The notes under the pieces: generated by a model
The model's database searches: none
What the model was told of the DNA's origin: nothing
The model's input: the letters and a program-made list of their open reading frames with translations, nothing else
Position numbers and translations under genes: made by a program
NCBI RefSeq assembly: GCF_018257795.1
Contig: NZ_JAERJD010000011.1
Location: forward strand, 58,573 to 122,572
Direction: 5' to 3'
Source: Citrobacter sp. JGM124
GTDB lineage: Bacteria > Pseudomonadota > Gammaproteobacteria > Enterobacterales > Enterobacteriaceae
Length of the DNA stretch: 64,000 nt
Part shown: positions 30,915-41,602 of the stretch, one piece after another
How positions within the stretch are numbered: the stretch's first letter is position 1
Layout: every line of letters starts with the position of its first letter

Positions 30915-31015
30915 AAAGGAAGTGATTCGGTATCATTTCTCCGTGGTATGACTCCCCCCTGGCACAATCAAAAAACCAGCATTAACTGCTCAGTCAGGCT
31001 CATATTAAAGCCACC

Positions 31016-31037
31016 GCCCCTTCCTGGGGCAGTTTTT
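31016..31037 (+). terminator. recG terminator
   Basis: A GCCCC-TTCCT-GGGGC hairpin followed by AGTTTTT lies about 100 bases after recG. The gltS gene found next to recG in E. coli is not present. Confidence 0.85.
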
Positions 31038-31136
31038 CAGTATCCACAAGGCGATGGCGACAAAATTTAATTCGATAACGTTAATCGGCCATTAATATGA
31101 TCATTTTCATACCGTTTTATGATGTGTATGATTTAC

Positions 31137-31152
31137 TGGCAAACGTTTGCTT
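31137..31152 (+). promoter_or_regulatory. PurR operator-like palindrome upstream of xanP
   Basis: The perfect 12-base palindrome GCAAACGTTTGC at 31139-31150 matches the core of the PurR box (CGCAAACGTTTGCG type) and lies about 55 bases before the xanP start. A purine-repressed purine transporter makes biological sense. The exact promoter position relative to the site was not determined. Confidence 0.72.
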
Positions 31153-31205
31153 TTGAGCCCTGGTCAGTTAAAATTGCCTACTTTCCCACAATGAGATAAC
31201 CCTGA

Positions 31206-32597
31206 ATGTCCGCGAATGCTGCAGATCAAGATAAAACGCAATCGATTACACCCAGTTATTCTGACGAATTGATCTATCGTCTTGACGATCGTCCCCCGCT
31301 GCCGCAAACGCTTTTTGCCGCTTGCCAGCACTTGCTGGCGATGTTCGTTGCGGTTATTACACCTGCGTTACTGATTTGCCAGGCTTTAGGTTTGCCTGCA
31401 TCGGACACGCAGCACATTATCAGCATGTCTCTTTTCGCGTCAGGCGTCGCCTCGGTTATTCAAATTAAAGCCTGGGGGCCGGTAGGCTCAGGGTTGCTGT
31501 CTATTCAGGGCACCAGTTTTAACTTTGTTTCACCTCTGATTATGGGGGGGATGGCACTAAAAAATGGCGGTGTTGATATCCAGGGAATGATGGCAGCTCT
31601 CTTTGGTACCCTGATGCTGGCCAGTTGTACCGAAATGATCATTTCCCGTTTCTTACACCTGACGCGTCGAATCATCACTCCGCTGGTGTCAGGAACAGTG
31701 GTGATGATCATTGGATTATCACTGATTCAGGTTGGGCTGACTTCCGCTGGAGGAGGGTACGGGGCTCTCGCGAATAATACCTTTGGCGCACCTAAGAATT
31801 TACTGCTTGCCGCTTCAGTCTTGGTGGTCATTATTCTGCTTAACCGCCAGCGCAACCCGTACCTGCGTGTGGCTTCATTAGTCATTGCAATGGCTGTGGG
31901 CTATATACTGGCCTGGATGATGGGGATGCTGCCAGAGAGTACAGCACCCACAAATACCGATTTAATCACTATCCCAACCCCGCTCTATTATGGGTTAGGT
32001 ATCGACTGGGGCTTACTGATCCCATTGATGCTGGTATTTATGGTAACTTCACTGGAAACCATTGGTGATATTACTGCAACTTCTGATGTTTCCGAGCAAC
32101 CGGTCTCCGGGCCACTCTACATGAAACGCCTGAAGGGTGGTGTATTAGCGAATGGCCTCAACTCCTGTGTTTCCGCTATTTTCAATACCTTCCCTAACTC
32201 CTGCTTTGGGCAAAACAACGGGGTTATCCAGCTCACCGGTGTCGCCAGCCGCTATGTTGGCTTCGTGGTCGCACTGATGCTTATTGTCTTGGGTCTGTTC
32301 CCTGCCGTGAGTGGTTTTGTGCAACACATTCCAGAACCTGTTCTGGGGGGCGCGACGTTGGTGATGTTTGGTACTATTGCGGCGTCAGGGATCCGTATTG
32401 TTTCTCGTGAGTCACTCAATCGACGGGCGATTATGATTATCGGCCTGTCGCTCGCTGTAGGGCTAGGTGTTTCACAACAGCCGTTAATTTTACAGTTTGC
32501 ACCTGAGTGGATTAAAACACTGTTATCTTCTGGTATTGCTGCTGGCGGCATTACTGCCATCATCCTGAATTTAATTTTTCCACCTGAAAAAGCCTAA
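31206..32597 (+). CDS. xanP: Xanthine:proton symporter XanP
   Basis: This 463-residue NAT/NCS2 transporter has about 14 hydrophobic segments. It shows the family motif QH in AACQHLLAM (near residue 40) and the signature [18 protein letters not shown] (near 281-298), and it is nearly identical to E. coli XanP (YicE). It takes up xanthine with protons across the inner membrane. A palindrome resembling a PurR operator lies in its promoter, and a long hairpin follows. Confidence 0.95.
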   Translation: MSANAADQDKTQSITPSYSDELIYRLDDRPPLPQTLFAACQHLLAMFVAVITPALLICQALGLPASDTQHIISMSLFASGVASVIQIKAWGPVGSGLLSIQGTSFNFVSPLIMGGMALKNGGVDIQGMMAALFGTLMLASCTEMIISRFLHLTRRIITPLVSGTVVMIIGLSLIQVGLTSAGGGYGALANNTFGAPKNLLLAASVLVVIILLNRQRNPYLRVASLVIAMAVGYILAWMMGMLPESTAPTNTDLITIPTPLYYGLGIDWGLLIPLMLVFMVTSLETIGDITATSDVSEQPVSGPLYMKRLKGGVLANGLNSCVSAIFNTFPNSCFGQNNGVIQLTGVASRYVGFVVALMLIVLGLFPAVSGFVQHIPEPVLGGATLVMFGTIAASGIRIVSRESLNRRAIMIIGLSLAVGLGVSQQPLILQFAPEWIKTLLSSGIAAGGITAIILNLIFPPEKA

Positions 32598-32603
32598 CAT
32601 TCT

Positions 32604-32639
32604 GGCGTATCGCGAGTTTTAAACTCGTGATGCGCCTTT
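32604..32639 (+). terminator. xanP terminator
   Basis: A 16-bp stem with wobble pairs runs from GGCGTATCGCGAGTTT to AAACTCGTGATGCGCC and is followed by TTT. It lies seven bases after the stop codon. Confidence 0.75.
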
Positions 32640-32719
32640 ACCATTGCTTATCCTCCCCTTGAGCTATAACAACAAATGGTGCATAAATTCCTTATCGGAA
32701 TGTCACAGGATGGAAGACA

Positions 32720-34402
32720 ATGAAATTGATAGGAAGGCTGATAGTTATCGTGTCAGGCATTGTAGTGCTTATGCTTGTTGCCCTCTATATAGTGCTACAA
32801 ACACAATGGGGTGCCCGGCAACTCAGCCAATGGATCAGTAATAATACCAACTATCGTTTAACCCTGAGTCATATAAGCCATCACTGGTCCACGCCAGACC
32901 ACTTGATTTTTCAAGATATTACCCTGGGTTATGCTGACCAGCCGACAGTCATTGCTGTGAAGCATCTCGATATTGGCTTAAGTCTGCGGCAATTTTCAGA
33001 CCCGCTGGATGTTGATACGATCTTGCTCCAGCAAGGCTCAGTGACGCTTCACAATAATACCCTTCCTTTACCACTGAAGGCCTCTCGTCTCCTGCTACAG
33101 GATATTACTATTGATAACAGTGATGGAGCATGGCCATTGCACGCTGAACGGGCAAATGGAGGTGTTATTCCCTGGTATCCTACGTCGGATAGCCTCTTCG
33201 GCAAAACCGCAAGTATTGAATTCAGCGCTGACTCGCTGACCTTAAAAGGGATTCCTGCCAGACATGTTCTGGCTCAGGGTTCGCTCAACAATGGCAACCT
33301 TGAGTTATCGACCCTTGGTGCGGATATCGAGCGTGGAACATTAACCGGTAATGTGAGCCGTACCAGCGATGGTGCATGGAAAATAGGCAACTTGCGACTG
33401 AATGATATCCGTTTCCAGACGGAACAATCCCTCACCGACTTTCTTGCCCCGTTGACTGATGCACCCTCATTACAAATTGATCGCCTCGATATTACGGGTG
33501 CCCGGCTGGAAGGCCCGGCCTGGGCAATCAGTGATTTAGATCTTAGCCTACGAGGTATCACCTTCAGCAAAGGTGACTGGCACAGCGATGAAGGCACGCT
33601 CTCCGCTAATGCACGAGAATTTATCTGGCATTCCATCCACTTCCAGGAACCGATAATCAATGCTGATTTAATCCCGCAGGGAATACTATTACGTCAGTTT
33701 AGCTCACGTTGGGAAGGTGGTTTAGTCCGTGCTAATGGGCAGTGGCTCCGGGACGGCGACAGTGCCCTGATGAACGAAGTCGTATTCACCGGACTGGAGT
33801 ATACTCTGCCCGAAGACTGGAAAGCACTCTGGGCACAGCCGTTACCCCACTGGCTGGCAGAGATGACAATCAAGAAACTTTCCGCAAGCCGTAACCTGAT
33901 TATTGATATTAATCCTGACTGGCCTTTCCAGTTTACCGCTCTGGATGCCAGCGCGAGTAATCTGGTGATTGCCCGGGACCATCAGTGGGGGCTATGGGAT
34001 GGGCGGCTCTCATTAAACGCAGCCAATGCCACCTTTAACCGGGTTGATGTTCGTCGCCCATCACTCCTGTTAAGTGCAAACCCACAGCAGATAACCTTAT
34101 CTGATCTCAGTGCATTTACTGAAAAAGGGCTACTGGAAGCGACGGCCACCATTAGCCAGATGCCACAGCGAGTCACACAGGTAGAATTAAAAGGTCAGAA
34201 TGTTCCCACGAATATTCTCCACCCCTGGGGATGGCCGGTTAATCAACTGGAAGGAGATGCAAACCTCACCCTTTCAGCCTCTGGGCAACTGGCGGCTCAG
34301 ACACCGTTGCGACCAACGGTAAATGGAACGTTACATATCACCGATAGTCATGGACAACAAATTCAGCAAGTGGTGAAACAAGGTGAACTGTTAGCGCCCT
34401 GA
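32720..34402 (+). CDS. yicH: AsmA-like protein YicH
   Basis: This 560-residue protein has one N-terminal membrane anchor (residues 5-25) followed by a long periplasmic region rich in beta-strand repeats, typical of AsmA/TamB-like bridge proteins thought to carry phospholipids between membranes. The order xanP-yicH is as in E. coli, and the length is close to YicH (about 569). A GGAAG ribosome site precedes the ATG. It converges on fabY with only 16 bases between stops. Confidence 0.9.
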   Translation: MKLIGRLIVIVSGIVVLMLVALYIVLQTQWGARQLSQWISNNTNYRLTLSHISHHWSTPDHLIFQDITLGYADQPTVIAVKHLDIGLSLRQFSDPLDVDTILLQQGSVTLHNNTLPLPLKASRLLLQDITIDNSDGAWPLHAERANGGVIPWYPTSDSLFGKTASIEFSADSLTLKGIPARHVLAQGSLNNGNLELSTLGADIERGTLTGNVSRTSDGAWKIGNLRLNDIRFQTEQSLTDFLAPLTDAPSLQIDRLDITGARLEGPAWAISDLDLSLRGITFSKGDWHSDEGTLSANAREFIWHSIHFQEPIINADLIPQGILLRQFSSRWEGGLVRANGQWLRDGDSALMNEVVFTGLEYTLPEDWKALWAQPLPHWLAEMTIKKLSASRNLIIDINPDWPFQFTALDASASNLVIARDHQWGLWDGRLSLNAANATFNRVDVRRPSLLLSANPQQITLSDLSAFTEKGLLEATATISQMPQRVTQVELKGQNVPTNILHPWGWPVNQLEGDANLTLSASGQLAAQTPLRPTVNGTLHITDSHGQQIQQVVKQGELLAP

Positions 34403-34418
34403 CGTCACGTTCTGTCGG

Positions 34419-35360
34419 TTATTCTTCTTCATTTCCCCCTTCTTCAAGGGGGCCAAAAGGTTTCGCTGGCAGGACCATATAAACCCCCTCAAACATTGCC
34501 CCTTGAGTATTGTCACTATAAAGACTCACTTGTAATGTCACTCGCGCCTTGCGTCCCCGCGCAAGGCGATCTAAATCCCCGCTTAAGGAACCCATATCCG
34601 CAGATGCCATCGGCTTACCGACAATTGGGCTACTGTAGCGAATATGGGCATCAACCAGAATAATAGTGCCCCCCAAATGGCGTTCACGCAGCATTAACCA
34701 AATCAGCCCCCATCCAGTCAGCGTCGCCAGGGAAAACAGGCTACCTGCAAATAAGGTATGGTGTGGGTTTTGATTACCGGTTTCTGGCATGGTGGTAATA
34801 AATTTATGCCCTGTATATTGCTGAATACGCACCCCCATCTTTTCACTGAGAGGGATATGCTGATGCCAGGCCTGCTGCAACTGCCCACACCAGTCAGGAC
34901 GGTGCAGAATATCATCCAGCGAAGCGATGGGTTTAATCATCATAAAATGACGGATAGGTGTCGTTTGTGGTGCGGTAATCTCACCCTGATTAACAAAATC
35001 AAGTTTGGCAAAAAACTCTACCGCATCTTCACGAGCACTACAGGTCACACGCTTGACCCCTTCCTGACGCGCGACAGACTCCAGTGCCATCGCGATTAAC
35101 GTCCCTAAACCTTTGCCTTGCACCGCTGGGGCAACGGCCATAAAACGGATAGCAGCCTCATTATCAGCATTAATATATAAGCGCCCCACTGCAACAATCT
35201 TACCTTGTTCGTCCACAACCATTTGGTGATGAGCCGTCGCATCCCAGGCATCTCGCTCGGAACCTTGGGGCTGATGTAATGGCTTGCGCAACATTTCCCA
35301 GCGAAAATGGAAGTAATGTTCAAGTTCCTCTGGTGTTTCCGGGACAAGAAGATGATACAT
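34419..35360 (-). CDS. fabY: FabY (YiiD), GNAT/thioesterase-fold beta-ketoacyl-ACP synthesis initiator
   Basis: This 313-residue two-domain protein has an N-terminal GNAT acetyltransferase domain ([11 protein letters not shown] acetyl-CoA loop near 80-90) and a C-terminal hot-dog thioesterase-like domain ([18 protein letters not shown] near 202-219). It is nearly identical to E. coli YiiD, which can start fatty acid synthesis when FabH is missing. The start at MYHL fits; the E. coli protein has about 16 more N-terminal residues. The gene end EEGGNEEE is conserved. Confidence 0.92.
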   Translation of the reverse strand: MYHLLVPETPEELEHYFHFRWEMLRKPLHQPQGSERDAWDATAHHQMVVDEQGKIVAVGRLYINADNEAAIRFMAVAPAVQGKGLGTLIAMALESVARQEGVKRVTCSAREDAVEFFAKLDFVNQGEITAPQTTPIRHFMMIKPIASLDDILHRPDWCGQLQQAWHQHIPLSEKMGVRIQQYTGHKFITTMPETGNQNPHHTLFAGSLFSLATLTGWGLIWLMLRERHLGGTIILVDAHIRYSSPIVGKPMASADMGSLSGDLDRLARGRKARVTLQVSLYSDNTQGAMFEGVYMVLPAKPFGPLEEGGNEEE

Positions 35361-35432
35361 AAGCTGCTCTCTTATTTAATGCCATCGCAGATAAGACGCT
35401 ATTCTACGGGTAGAACCTAAGACGGGGATACG

Positions 35433-35870
35433 TTAGACCTGTAGCCAGAAGGTCACAGGGCCATCATTAACTAGCGAAACTTCCATATCAGCTGCAAATC
35501 GTCCTGTCCGGGTAACCGTACCTTGTTGCTGACATTTTGCGACAAAATAGTCGTACAGTGCCTCAGCATGTTCCGGTGCCGCCCCACCAGAAAACCCTGG
35601 CCGCATTCCTTTCTCGGTATCCGCGGCGAGGGTAAATTGCGATACCACCAGAACACTCCCCCCCGCCTGCTGTACACTCAGGTTCATTTTTCCATTTTCG
35701 TCACCAAAAATACGATACCCCAGCACGCGCTGACATAAGCGATCGGCTTTCTGTCGGGTGTCTTCTTTTTCTACCCCCAAAAATACCAAAAGCCCGGGGC
35801 CAATTTCACCTGTGACGTCATTGCCAACTTTGACACTGGCACGGGTTACACGCTGAATTAATGCAATCAT
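35433..35870 (-). CDS. dtd: D-aminoacyl-tRNA deacylase Dtd
   Basis: This 145-residue protein begins [13 protein letters not shown] and contains the two active-site motifs [16 protein letters not shown] (near 67-82) and the Gly-Pro cis motif in [10 protein letters not shown] (near 134). It hydrolyses D-aminoacyl-tRNAs. An adjacent upstream ATG (35873) overlaps the yihY stop, so translation is coupled; homology favours the second ATG. Confidence 0.97.
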   Translation of the reverse strand: MIALIQRVTRASVKVGNDVTGEIGPGLLVFLGVEKEDTRQKADRLCQRVLGYRIFGDENGKMNLSVQQAGGSVLVVSQFTLAADTEKGMRPGFSGGAAPEHAEALYDYFVAKCQQQGTVTRTGRFAADMEVSLVNDGPVTFWLQV

Positions 35871-36739
35871 CATTGTTCCGGTTTGTTTTCTTCTGCTGGC
35901 TGCTTGAGCCGACGATAGTCTCCGAAGGTAGCGGTAATTTCAGCACCCAGCAAGACAATACACCAAGTCCAGTAAATCCAAATAAACAGCAAGGGGATCA
36001 CAGCTAAAACACCATAAACCAGCTGGTAAGATGGAAACATCGTAATGTAGAGGGTGAAAATTTTCTTACCCAGCTCAAATAATGCGGCCGCAATTATCGC
36101 CCCAACTGCAGCGTCTTTTACCGGTACACGAATAGTCGGCACCAAGTTATACAGTAGCCAGAATGAGAGCCACGAGAGTAACAGGGGAAAGATCCGCAAA
36201 ATGTCGTCCATCACACTATGCAGCTCTGATGCCCAGCGTAAGGAGAGTAAATATGAGCTGATAGCCACACTCCCCCCCACCAGCAAAGGCCCAAGGGTCA
36301 AAATCATCCAGTAGACTGCAAATGAGTAAAGCCGAGGGCGAACCCGGGTGCTGCGCCATATAGTATTCAGAGCACTGTCAATGGCATACATCAGTAACAA
36401 AGATGTAACCACCAGCCCAGCTGCGCCCACTGCCGTCATCCGACTGGCATTGGCAATAAATTGATCGATATAACGTTCAATAACATCACCCGTTGCGGGC
36501 ATGAAGTTAGTAAAAATAAACTGCCGTAGCTGAACACTAATATCAGCAAATATCGGAAAAACAGCAAAAAGTGCAAAGATAACGGCCACCAGTGGCACCA
36601 GGGAAAGTAATGAAACATAAGCCAGGTTACCGGCCAGCGTCATCATATTGTCCTGGTCAATTCTCTGGTATAGCAATTTCCCCCAGGTTATTGCCGATCT
36701 CACCGTGTATTTTGTCTTATGCCCGATATTGTTTAGCAT
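35870..36739 (-). CDS. yihY: YihY family inner-membrane protein (BrkB/UPF0761)
   Basis: This protein of about 289 residues has six membrane segments and the conserved opening [17 protein letters not shown] (near 26-42), matching YihY/virulence factor BrkB family proteins once misnamed RNase BN. The function is unknown. I place the start at ATG 36739, where ATGCTAA overlaps the yihX stop; an in-frame GTG lies further upstream at 36757 within yihX. It is followed by dtd with a stop/start overlap. Confidence 0.92.
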   Translation of the reverse strand: MLNNIGHKTKYTVRSAITWGKLLYQRIDQDNMMTLAGNLAYVSLLSLVPLVAVIFALFAVFPIFADISVQLRQFIFTNFMPATGDVIERYIDQFIANASRMTAVGAAGLVVTSLLLMYAIDSALNTIWRSTRVRPRLYSFAVYWMILTLGPLLVGGSVAISSYLLSLRWASELHSVMDDILRIFPLLLSWLSFWLLYNLVPTIRVPVKDAAVGAIIAAALFELGKKIFTLYITMFPSYQLVYGVLAVIPLLFIWIYWTWCIVLLGAEITATFGDYRRLKQPAEENKPEQ

Positions 36740-37332
36740 CTGTTTTTTGCAAACCACTCAGGGATAGTTTGTTTCCCGGTCACCATAATTGCCTCGATCC
36801 CGAGTTGTTGAGCACTCTTAATATTATCTTCGTTATCATCAAAAAAGAGCGCGTCATCTGCACTGAATCCCTCCTCTTCGAGGAGTTTAAGATAAATTTC
36901 CGTATCCGGTTTCCTCATGCCCATCTGCTGAGAAAGATAGATTTTATCCGTTGACTGCGCCACTTCCGGGTAAGCTTCTGGCCAGAATTCGCAATGCAGT
37001 TGATTCGTGTTGGAAAGCACCACTACTCGGTGCCCTTGTTGACGCAATGCCTGCATCACATCGATGGTTTCTTTACGCAAACCAACGAATATGGCTTGCC
37101 AGCCATCAGCAAACTGCTCGTAGCTCAAGGCCATATCCAGTTGATGCCCCATCCGTTGGGCAAACGCCTGATCACTGATATGCCCCCGTTCATGCAAGTG
37201 GAATGCTTCACCTATAGTAAAATTCTTTTGCAAACTGGCTAGCGGTACTCGGCTGTGATCACTCCAGACACCAAGCACTCGATTAAAATCGATATCAACG
37301 ATGACATTGCCTAAATCAAAGATATACAGCAT
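36733..37332 (-). CDS. yihX: HAD family alpha-D-glucose-1-phosphate phosphatase YihX
   Basis: This 199-residue HAD hydrolase has motif [12 protein letters not shown] (nucleophile Asp6), motif II SNTNQ near 109, motif III Lys in MGMRKPD near 141 and motif [10 protein letters not shown] near 161. The E. coli enzyme releases glucose from glucose-1-phosphate. The ATG at 37332 follows AAGGAG; the frame extends upstream without a ribosome site. It is the first gene of yihX-yihY-dtd. Confidence 0.95.
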   Translation of the reverse strand: MLYIFDLGNVIVDIDFNRVLGVWSDHSRVPLASLQKNFTIGEAFHLHERGHISDQAFAQRMGHQLDMALSYEQFADGWQAIFVGLRKETIDVMQALRQQGHRVVVLSNTNQLHCEFWPEAYPEVAQSTDKIYLSQQMGMRKPDTEIYLKLLEEEGFSADDALFFDDNEDNIKSAQQLGIEAIMVTGKQTIPEWFAKNRC

Positions 37333-38590
37333 GGGTATCTCCTTGTTGATCTGGGAAATCCACTTTAGCGGTAAATGAAAGTTTTGACTATGAAGAAAAA
37401 CAGGGCAAACGAGCATCGTGATCATTTTTTGGTGAGTAACAAAAAATATTGATATATCTCAACTACTAACCACTGTGAAAAACAGTTCTGAAAATCCACG
37501 TGACGTATTAAATAAATTAACAGCTTATAATATATTACGTCATTCATGGCCATTATCATTACGTCATTGATATTATCAATACCGGATTCACTTTATTTAA
37601 CATACCGAATGATAACGCTCATAATTAATTTTTAACGTTGAACCCGGTTTATTTAAAAAATAAAAACCAGCCTTATGGAAAGATCACCACCAGAAATAAA
37701 ACCACCTTTGACGCTTCATACCATTTGAAATTCCCCGGTATAATTAAAAAGCAAACAGTAAATCACGAAATATTAATCAGTCACTGCGATCCGGCTAACA
37801 TATTAAAAAAACAATAGTTTATTTAAGGTATTTCTTATATTGCATCATGCTCAAGACCTGTACACTTAGCCGCAGAACATGCAAACATAAATATGTTTTA
37901 TGTTCATTAGTAACCACGAAAAAAAGTGGGAATTCAAGTCTTGCATACCGCCGAATCATACAGAAAAAATTTCGATAATTAAGCAAGAGATGAGAATACA
38001 GGCACGACCTGTATCCAGTATCGCCCATTTACATCGCTTCAATGTCAACCCAACACTTACGTGGCGATACCAGTATCAGAAGGCCATGGCTGTTGCAACC
38101 ATCGGAAAAATGTTGCTCCTCGCTTCAGGCGATGAAGCACTGCATCAAAAAGTATGGATGGAAACGATGAAACTAATAAAAAAATCATGACGTATAACTA
38201 TATGAAAAGGATAATAATTACCCCGCTGTCCCAGCAAACCATTGACACAGCGATTTAAAGCTATCTCAAACAGCCGTCAATTAATTGATATATATAAAAC
38301 AAAGGTGTTTTTTAATGATCATAGTCTGTGACAAGTCCGGTAACCACATCAAATGACATACATCGTTATGAATAAAATACATCGGTATTGTGTCAGCATC
38401 CTTCCGGACCCTATATCTATATGAAGAACACCCTCTGGTGCTCTCGTAAAATACCGTAAAAGTTTTAACACGATCATTCTATAAAACGTAAATATACCGA
38501 TTGCGACGAAAGTATTAACACGACTGGCTAAACAGAGCATCAACTTAACTCAGAGAATATGGATAACAAGATAATCCGTATATTAATTTT
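37333..38590. other. 1258-bp gene-poor AT-rich region before the kinase genes
   Basis: The only notable frame is the transposase-like relic at 37900-38190. Three TACGTCA motifs lie within 70 bases: inverted at 37501-37507, and direct at 37536-37542 and 37560-37566, the last two in the context ATTACGTCATT 24 bases apart. The 3' part should hold the promoter for the first kinase. Confidence 0.5.
37900..38190 (+). pseudogene. Possible transposase OrfA relic
   Basis: A 96-residue frame has no ribosome site. Residues about 30-62 (RIQARPVSSIAHLHRFN, then NPTLTWRYQYQKA) resemble the helix-turn-helix of IS3/IS66-type OrfA transposases, which read VSxVARxHGVNxNxLFxWRRxY. The rest does not match, and no terminal repeats are seen. 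I read it as a decayed mobile-element piece, not a working gene. Confidence 0.4.
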
Positions 38591-41413
38591 ATGTCAAAAA
38601 CAAAAAACATCCCCCTTCAGGGGTCTTCTTATCAGGCGCCTCAGCTATCCAATACGTTATTGCTTCTGTTTGCTATTTCACTGTCGTGCATTATCATTGC
38701 CACCTCTTTTTTTTACATTTACTACTACGTAAACAATACCATTTCGGATTATCGCCGTCAGATGAATGCTGCAGCCTATAATGCACAAGATTTTTTTGAT
38801 GATCGTGAAGCTGGGCTGAAAGCGCTGACTGATGCAATCATAAGTCTGCCCATGAATGTTGATATATTCACACCATTGATTCCTGATGTAGCGCCGGATG
38901 TGTCTGTCTATCCGCTCGGTGAAGATAAATACGAGCCAAAGTACGGCATTATCATGACCCAAAAAGACAGAGCTGAAATCACTCGAAATAAACTACAACT
39001 TGTCTATACATCCAGTGAAACGGGAAAAACAACCATCCTGACACCTGATCCTGAAAAAGCTTCACAGCTATCTGCTGAAAGTGAAAATCAAATAGCGACA
39101 TTTTTGTCTAATCAGAAATGGCCAGAAAAGGAAGAGGGTTCTTTATTTATCTCATGGTTTAATACTATTGAAGATAAAGAAAAGCGGCTTTACCTTTATA
39201 CTCCGGTCGATATCAATAACCCGGCTTCAGGCTGGTTAGGTATCAAGATTAATAATGTGGCACTCAATATCGCGCTCTCTACTCTCAACATGGGAAATTA
39301 CGATCTTGTCGACCCTCAAGGTCGCTCAGTATTACACAGTGATATCTCAGCGTCTCATGACTATTGGGTTGGTCGTTTCATTACCGATACTTTCGGTCTC
39401 ACCGGAGATACATTCCTTCCGGAGTATCTGGTATTGCGTAAATCTGTCGGTCGCGGTGACTGGAGCCTTGTGTACTCTTTGCCTGTTCCGCAATTGATTA
39501 AAAAACACTTATTATTCTTTCTTGTCGTAACAGTTATAACAGTGACTCTTATTATATTTGTTGTGCTAAGTATTCTATATCTGTCCCGTAGAGTACTCAA
39601 ACCGGCAATTATCCAGTATTCAGCACTAACCGACAGTGAAGCACTGAATCGTAAACTCGTCGAGACAGTCTCTGTAGGGCTGGTGCTGGTACGCATAAAA
39701 GACGCAAAGTTACTGTTTTGCAATGAACTGGCCCAGAGCTGGGTACAGAGTGACACGGAGTGGTATTCGCGTATTTCAGTCGTCAACTATCCCCCCGTCT
39801 CGCATGAACTCACATTGCACGATGGCAGAACAATACAGCTCAGTTACACAGCAACATCCTGGGGTGGAGATATCGCCATACTCTGCGTGCTCAATGATAT
39901 TTCCAGGTTAAAAGATATTGAGCACTCTCTTGTAGAAGCCAAAAGTATGGCTGAGTCCGCAAACCAAGCGAAGACACTATTCCTCACAACAATGAGCCAT
40001 GAAATTCGTACCCCACTCTATGGCATTCTCGGGACGCTTGAGCTCTTCGCACTCAGTCAATTAAGCAGACAACAGAAAGAGTACTTGAAGACATTATTAC
40101 AATCCTCCTCGAGTTTACTACGCATCGTTGACGATAGCCTTGACCTGTCGAGTATTGAAGCGGGTCAACTCAGGCTGACAATAGCCCCATTTTCCCCTAT
40201 GGAGCTCGCTGAACTGGTGGTGTCAACTTATGCCGCTAAGGCAGAAAACAAAGGCCTGCAACTCTATGCTATCTCTGATGTTAACCTCCCGCATTTATTA
40301 CTGGGGGATACAATGCGGATACGTCAGATACTGGATAATCTGGTTAATAACGCGATCAAATTCACACACTATGGCCATGTGGTATTGAGACTTAGTGTTG
40401 AACAACAAGATGATGATACCGTCAGGCTTATCATTAAGATTGTTGATACCGGTATGGGGATAAACTCTGAGCATCTGCTCCATCTCTTCGAGCCTTACTT
40501 TCGCTCAACAAATAATCTTACAGAATCGATTCCAGGCTCCGGGCTTGGGTTATCCATTTGTTCCCGCCTGACACAGGCAATGGGAGGGGCGCTGCACGTC
40601 GTCAGTCAGCAAGGACTCGGTAGCCAGTTTACTTTCGAAGCGAATCTGCCCATTGCCAGAGATGCCCATGCAACACCCCAGCCCTATCTCCTGCCGGAAC
40701 CTATCTACGTTGATGGCGCAATCCCTGAGATAGTCAATAATACATGTGAATGGTTACGTCATTGGGGCGCACAGGCTTTCCCTCTGCGCCATAAAGCACA
40801 AGGGGATAAAACACGGGGAATCATGATTCAGACCTGGCCACCGTCACAGAATACAATAAACTGGCCAGGCAGGCTGATTATTGCCTTGCCCCCCTCGTTA
40901 TGCCATGAACAAAACAGTCAGCATAATGCTGTCATAACCGGTGCCTATAGCATTGTTGAGATAGGGCATAGCGTGCAAGCGATGCAACAACAGAGAGCAT
41001 CCGTACCCTCAGAGACATCCGCTTTTACTGTCATCACAGAGCGCTTTGATTTGTGTGTATTGATCATTGATGACAGCCCAGTGAGTCGGACTATTTTATG
41101 TGAGCAGCTGGAGCTATTTGGATGTAATGTGGTACAGGCGACGAACGGCCTTGAGGCAATGAAAATCTTTTCTCTTTATGCTTTTGATGCCGTAATGACA
41201 GACTTATATATGCCTGATATGAATGGGCTCGAGGTCACTACTGCACTCCGTGAACAAGGATATAAAGGAAGAATTATCGGCCTTACGGGTAACGCTTATC
41301 AGAAAGAGAGAAACCTGGGGCTTAAGGCGGGCATGGATAGTATGCTGCATAAACCTTTGTCGTTAATTCAGTTGCGATCTGTTTTACGAAAGATCCTTAA
41401 AAGCAAGAGCTGA
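38591..41413 (+). CDS. RcsC-like hybrid sensor histidine kinase without Hpt (first of pair)
   Basis: This is a 940-residue inner-membrane kinase. Segments at residues 22-47 and 306-332 flank a periplasmic sensor of about 260 residues. A PAS-like linker follows (350-440), then HisKA with phospho-His470 in MSHEIRTPLYG. The ATPase domain has the N box at 582-591, DTGMGI at 619 and GSGLGL at 649. An RcsC-type ABL-like domain covers 700-815 (CEWLRHWGAQAFP), and a receiver has phospho-Asp871 and Lys921. No Hpt domain is present. The architecture matches RcsC, but the sensor region is unlike it. A terminator separates it from the next kinase. Confidence 0.88.
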   Translation: MSKTKNIPLQGSSYQAPQLSNTLLLLFAISLSCIIIATSFFYIYYYVNNTISDYRRQMNAAAYNAQDFFDDREAGLKALTDAIISLPMNVDIFTPLIPDVAPDVSVYPLGEDKYEPKYGIIMTQKDRAEITRNKLQLVYTSSETGKTTILTPDPEKASQLSAESENQIATFLSNQKWPEKEEGSLFISWFNTIEDKEKRLYLYTPVDINNPASGWLGIKINNVALNIALSTLNMGNYDLVDPQGRSVLHSDISASHDYWVGRFITDTFGLTGDTFLPEYLVLRKSVGRGDWSLVYSLPVPQLIKKHLLFFLVVTVITVTLIIFVVLSILYLSRRVLKPAIIQYSALTDSEALNRKLVETVSVGLVLVRIKDAKLLFCNELAQSWVQSDTEWYSRISVVNYPPVSHELTLHDGRTIQLSYTATSWGGDIAILCVLNDISRLKDIEHSLVEAKSMAESANQAKTLFLTTMSHEIRTPLYGILGTLELFALSQLSRQQKEYLKTLLQSSSSLLRIVDDSLDLSSIEAGQLRLTIAPFSPMELAELVVSTYAAKAENKGLQLYAISDVNLPHLLLGDTMRIRQILDNLVNNAIKFTHYGHVVLRLSVEQQDDDTVRLIIKIVDTGMGINSEHLLHLFEPYFRSTNNLTESIPGSGLGLSICSRLTQAMGGALHVVSQQGLGSQFTFEANLPIARDAHATPQPYLLPEPIYVDGAIPEIVNNTCEWLRHWGAQAFPLRHKAQGDKTRGIMIQTWPPSQNTINWPGRLIIALPPSLCHEQNSQHNAVITGAYSIVEIGHSVQAMQQQRASVPSETSAFTVITERFDLCVLIIDDSPVSRTILCEQLELFGCNVVQATNGLEAMKIFSLYAFDAVMTDLYMPDMNGLEVTTALREQGYKGRIIGLTGNAYQKERNLGLKAGMDSMLHKPLSLIQLRSVLRKILKSKS

Positions 41414-41424
41414 TACTTGGCGAT

Positions 41425-41451
41425 CGTCCCATTAGACGGGACGTTTTTTTT
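41425..41451 (+). terminator. Terminator between the two kinase genes
   Basis: CGTCCC-ATTAGAC-GGGACG is followed by eight T, a textbook intrinsic terminator 11 bases after the first kinase stop. It argues that the second kinase starts downstream of it and has its own promoter, with some readthrough possible. Confidence 0.88.
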
Positions 41452-41602
41452 CTTACCGACGTGTTTACATGAAGAGATGGAAACAAGCTATGCCGTTAAT
41501 TTTCCAGGCCGGCTCGCACCCAAATTGTTAATATGCTCCCCACTATCAATACACGTCCATTATACTCAGCAGATTCATCCACGAAATAGGTGTCTACTGT
41601 TC

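Noticed and set aside
37501..37800. CRISPR-like repeats in the AT-rich gap
   Set aside because: Only two direct copies of an 11-base motif; no regular repeat-spacer pattern and no cas genes.
41417..41602. N-terminal extension of the second kinase (62 extra residues)
   Set aside because: It would translate through a strong intrinsic terminator and has no ribosome site; the membrane anchor begins only after ATG 41603.
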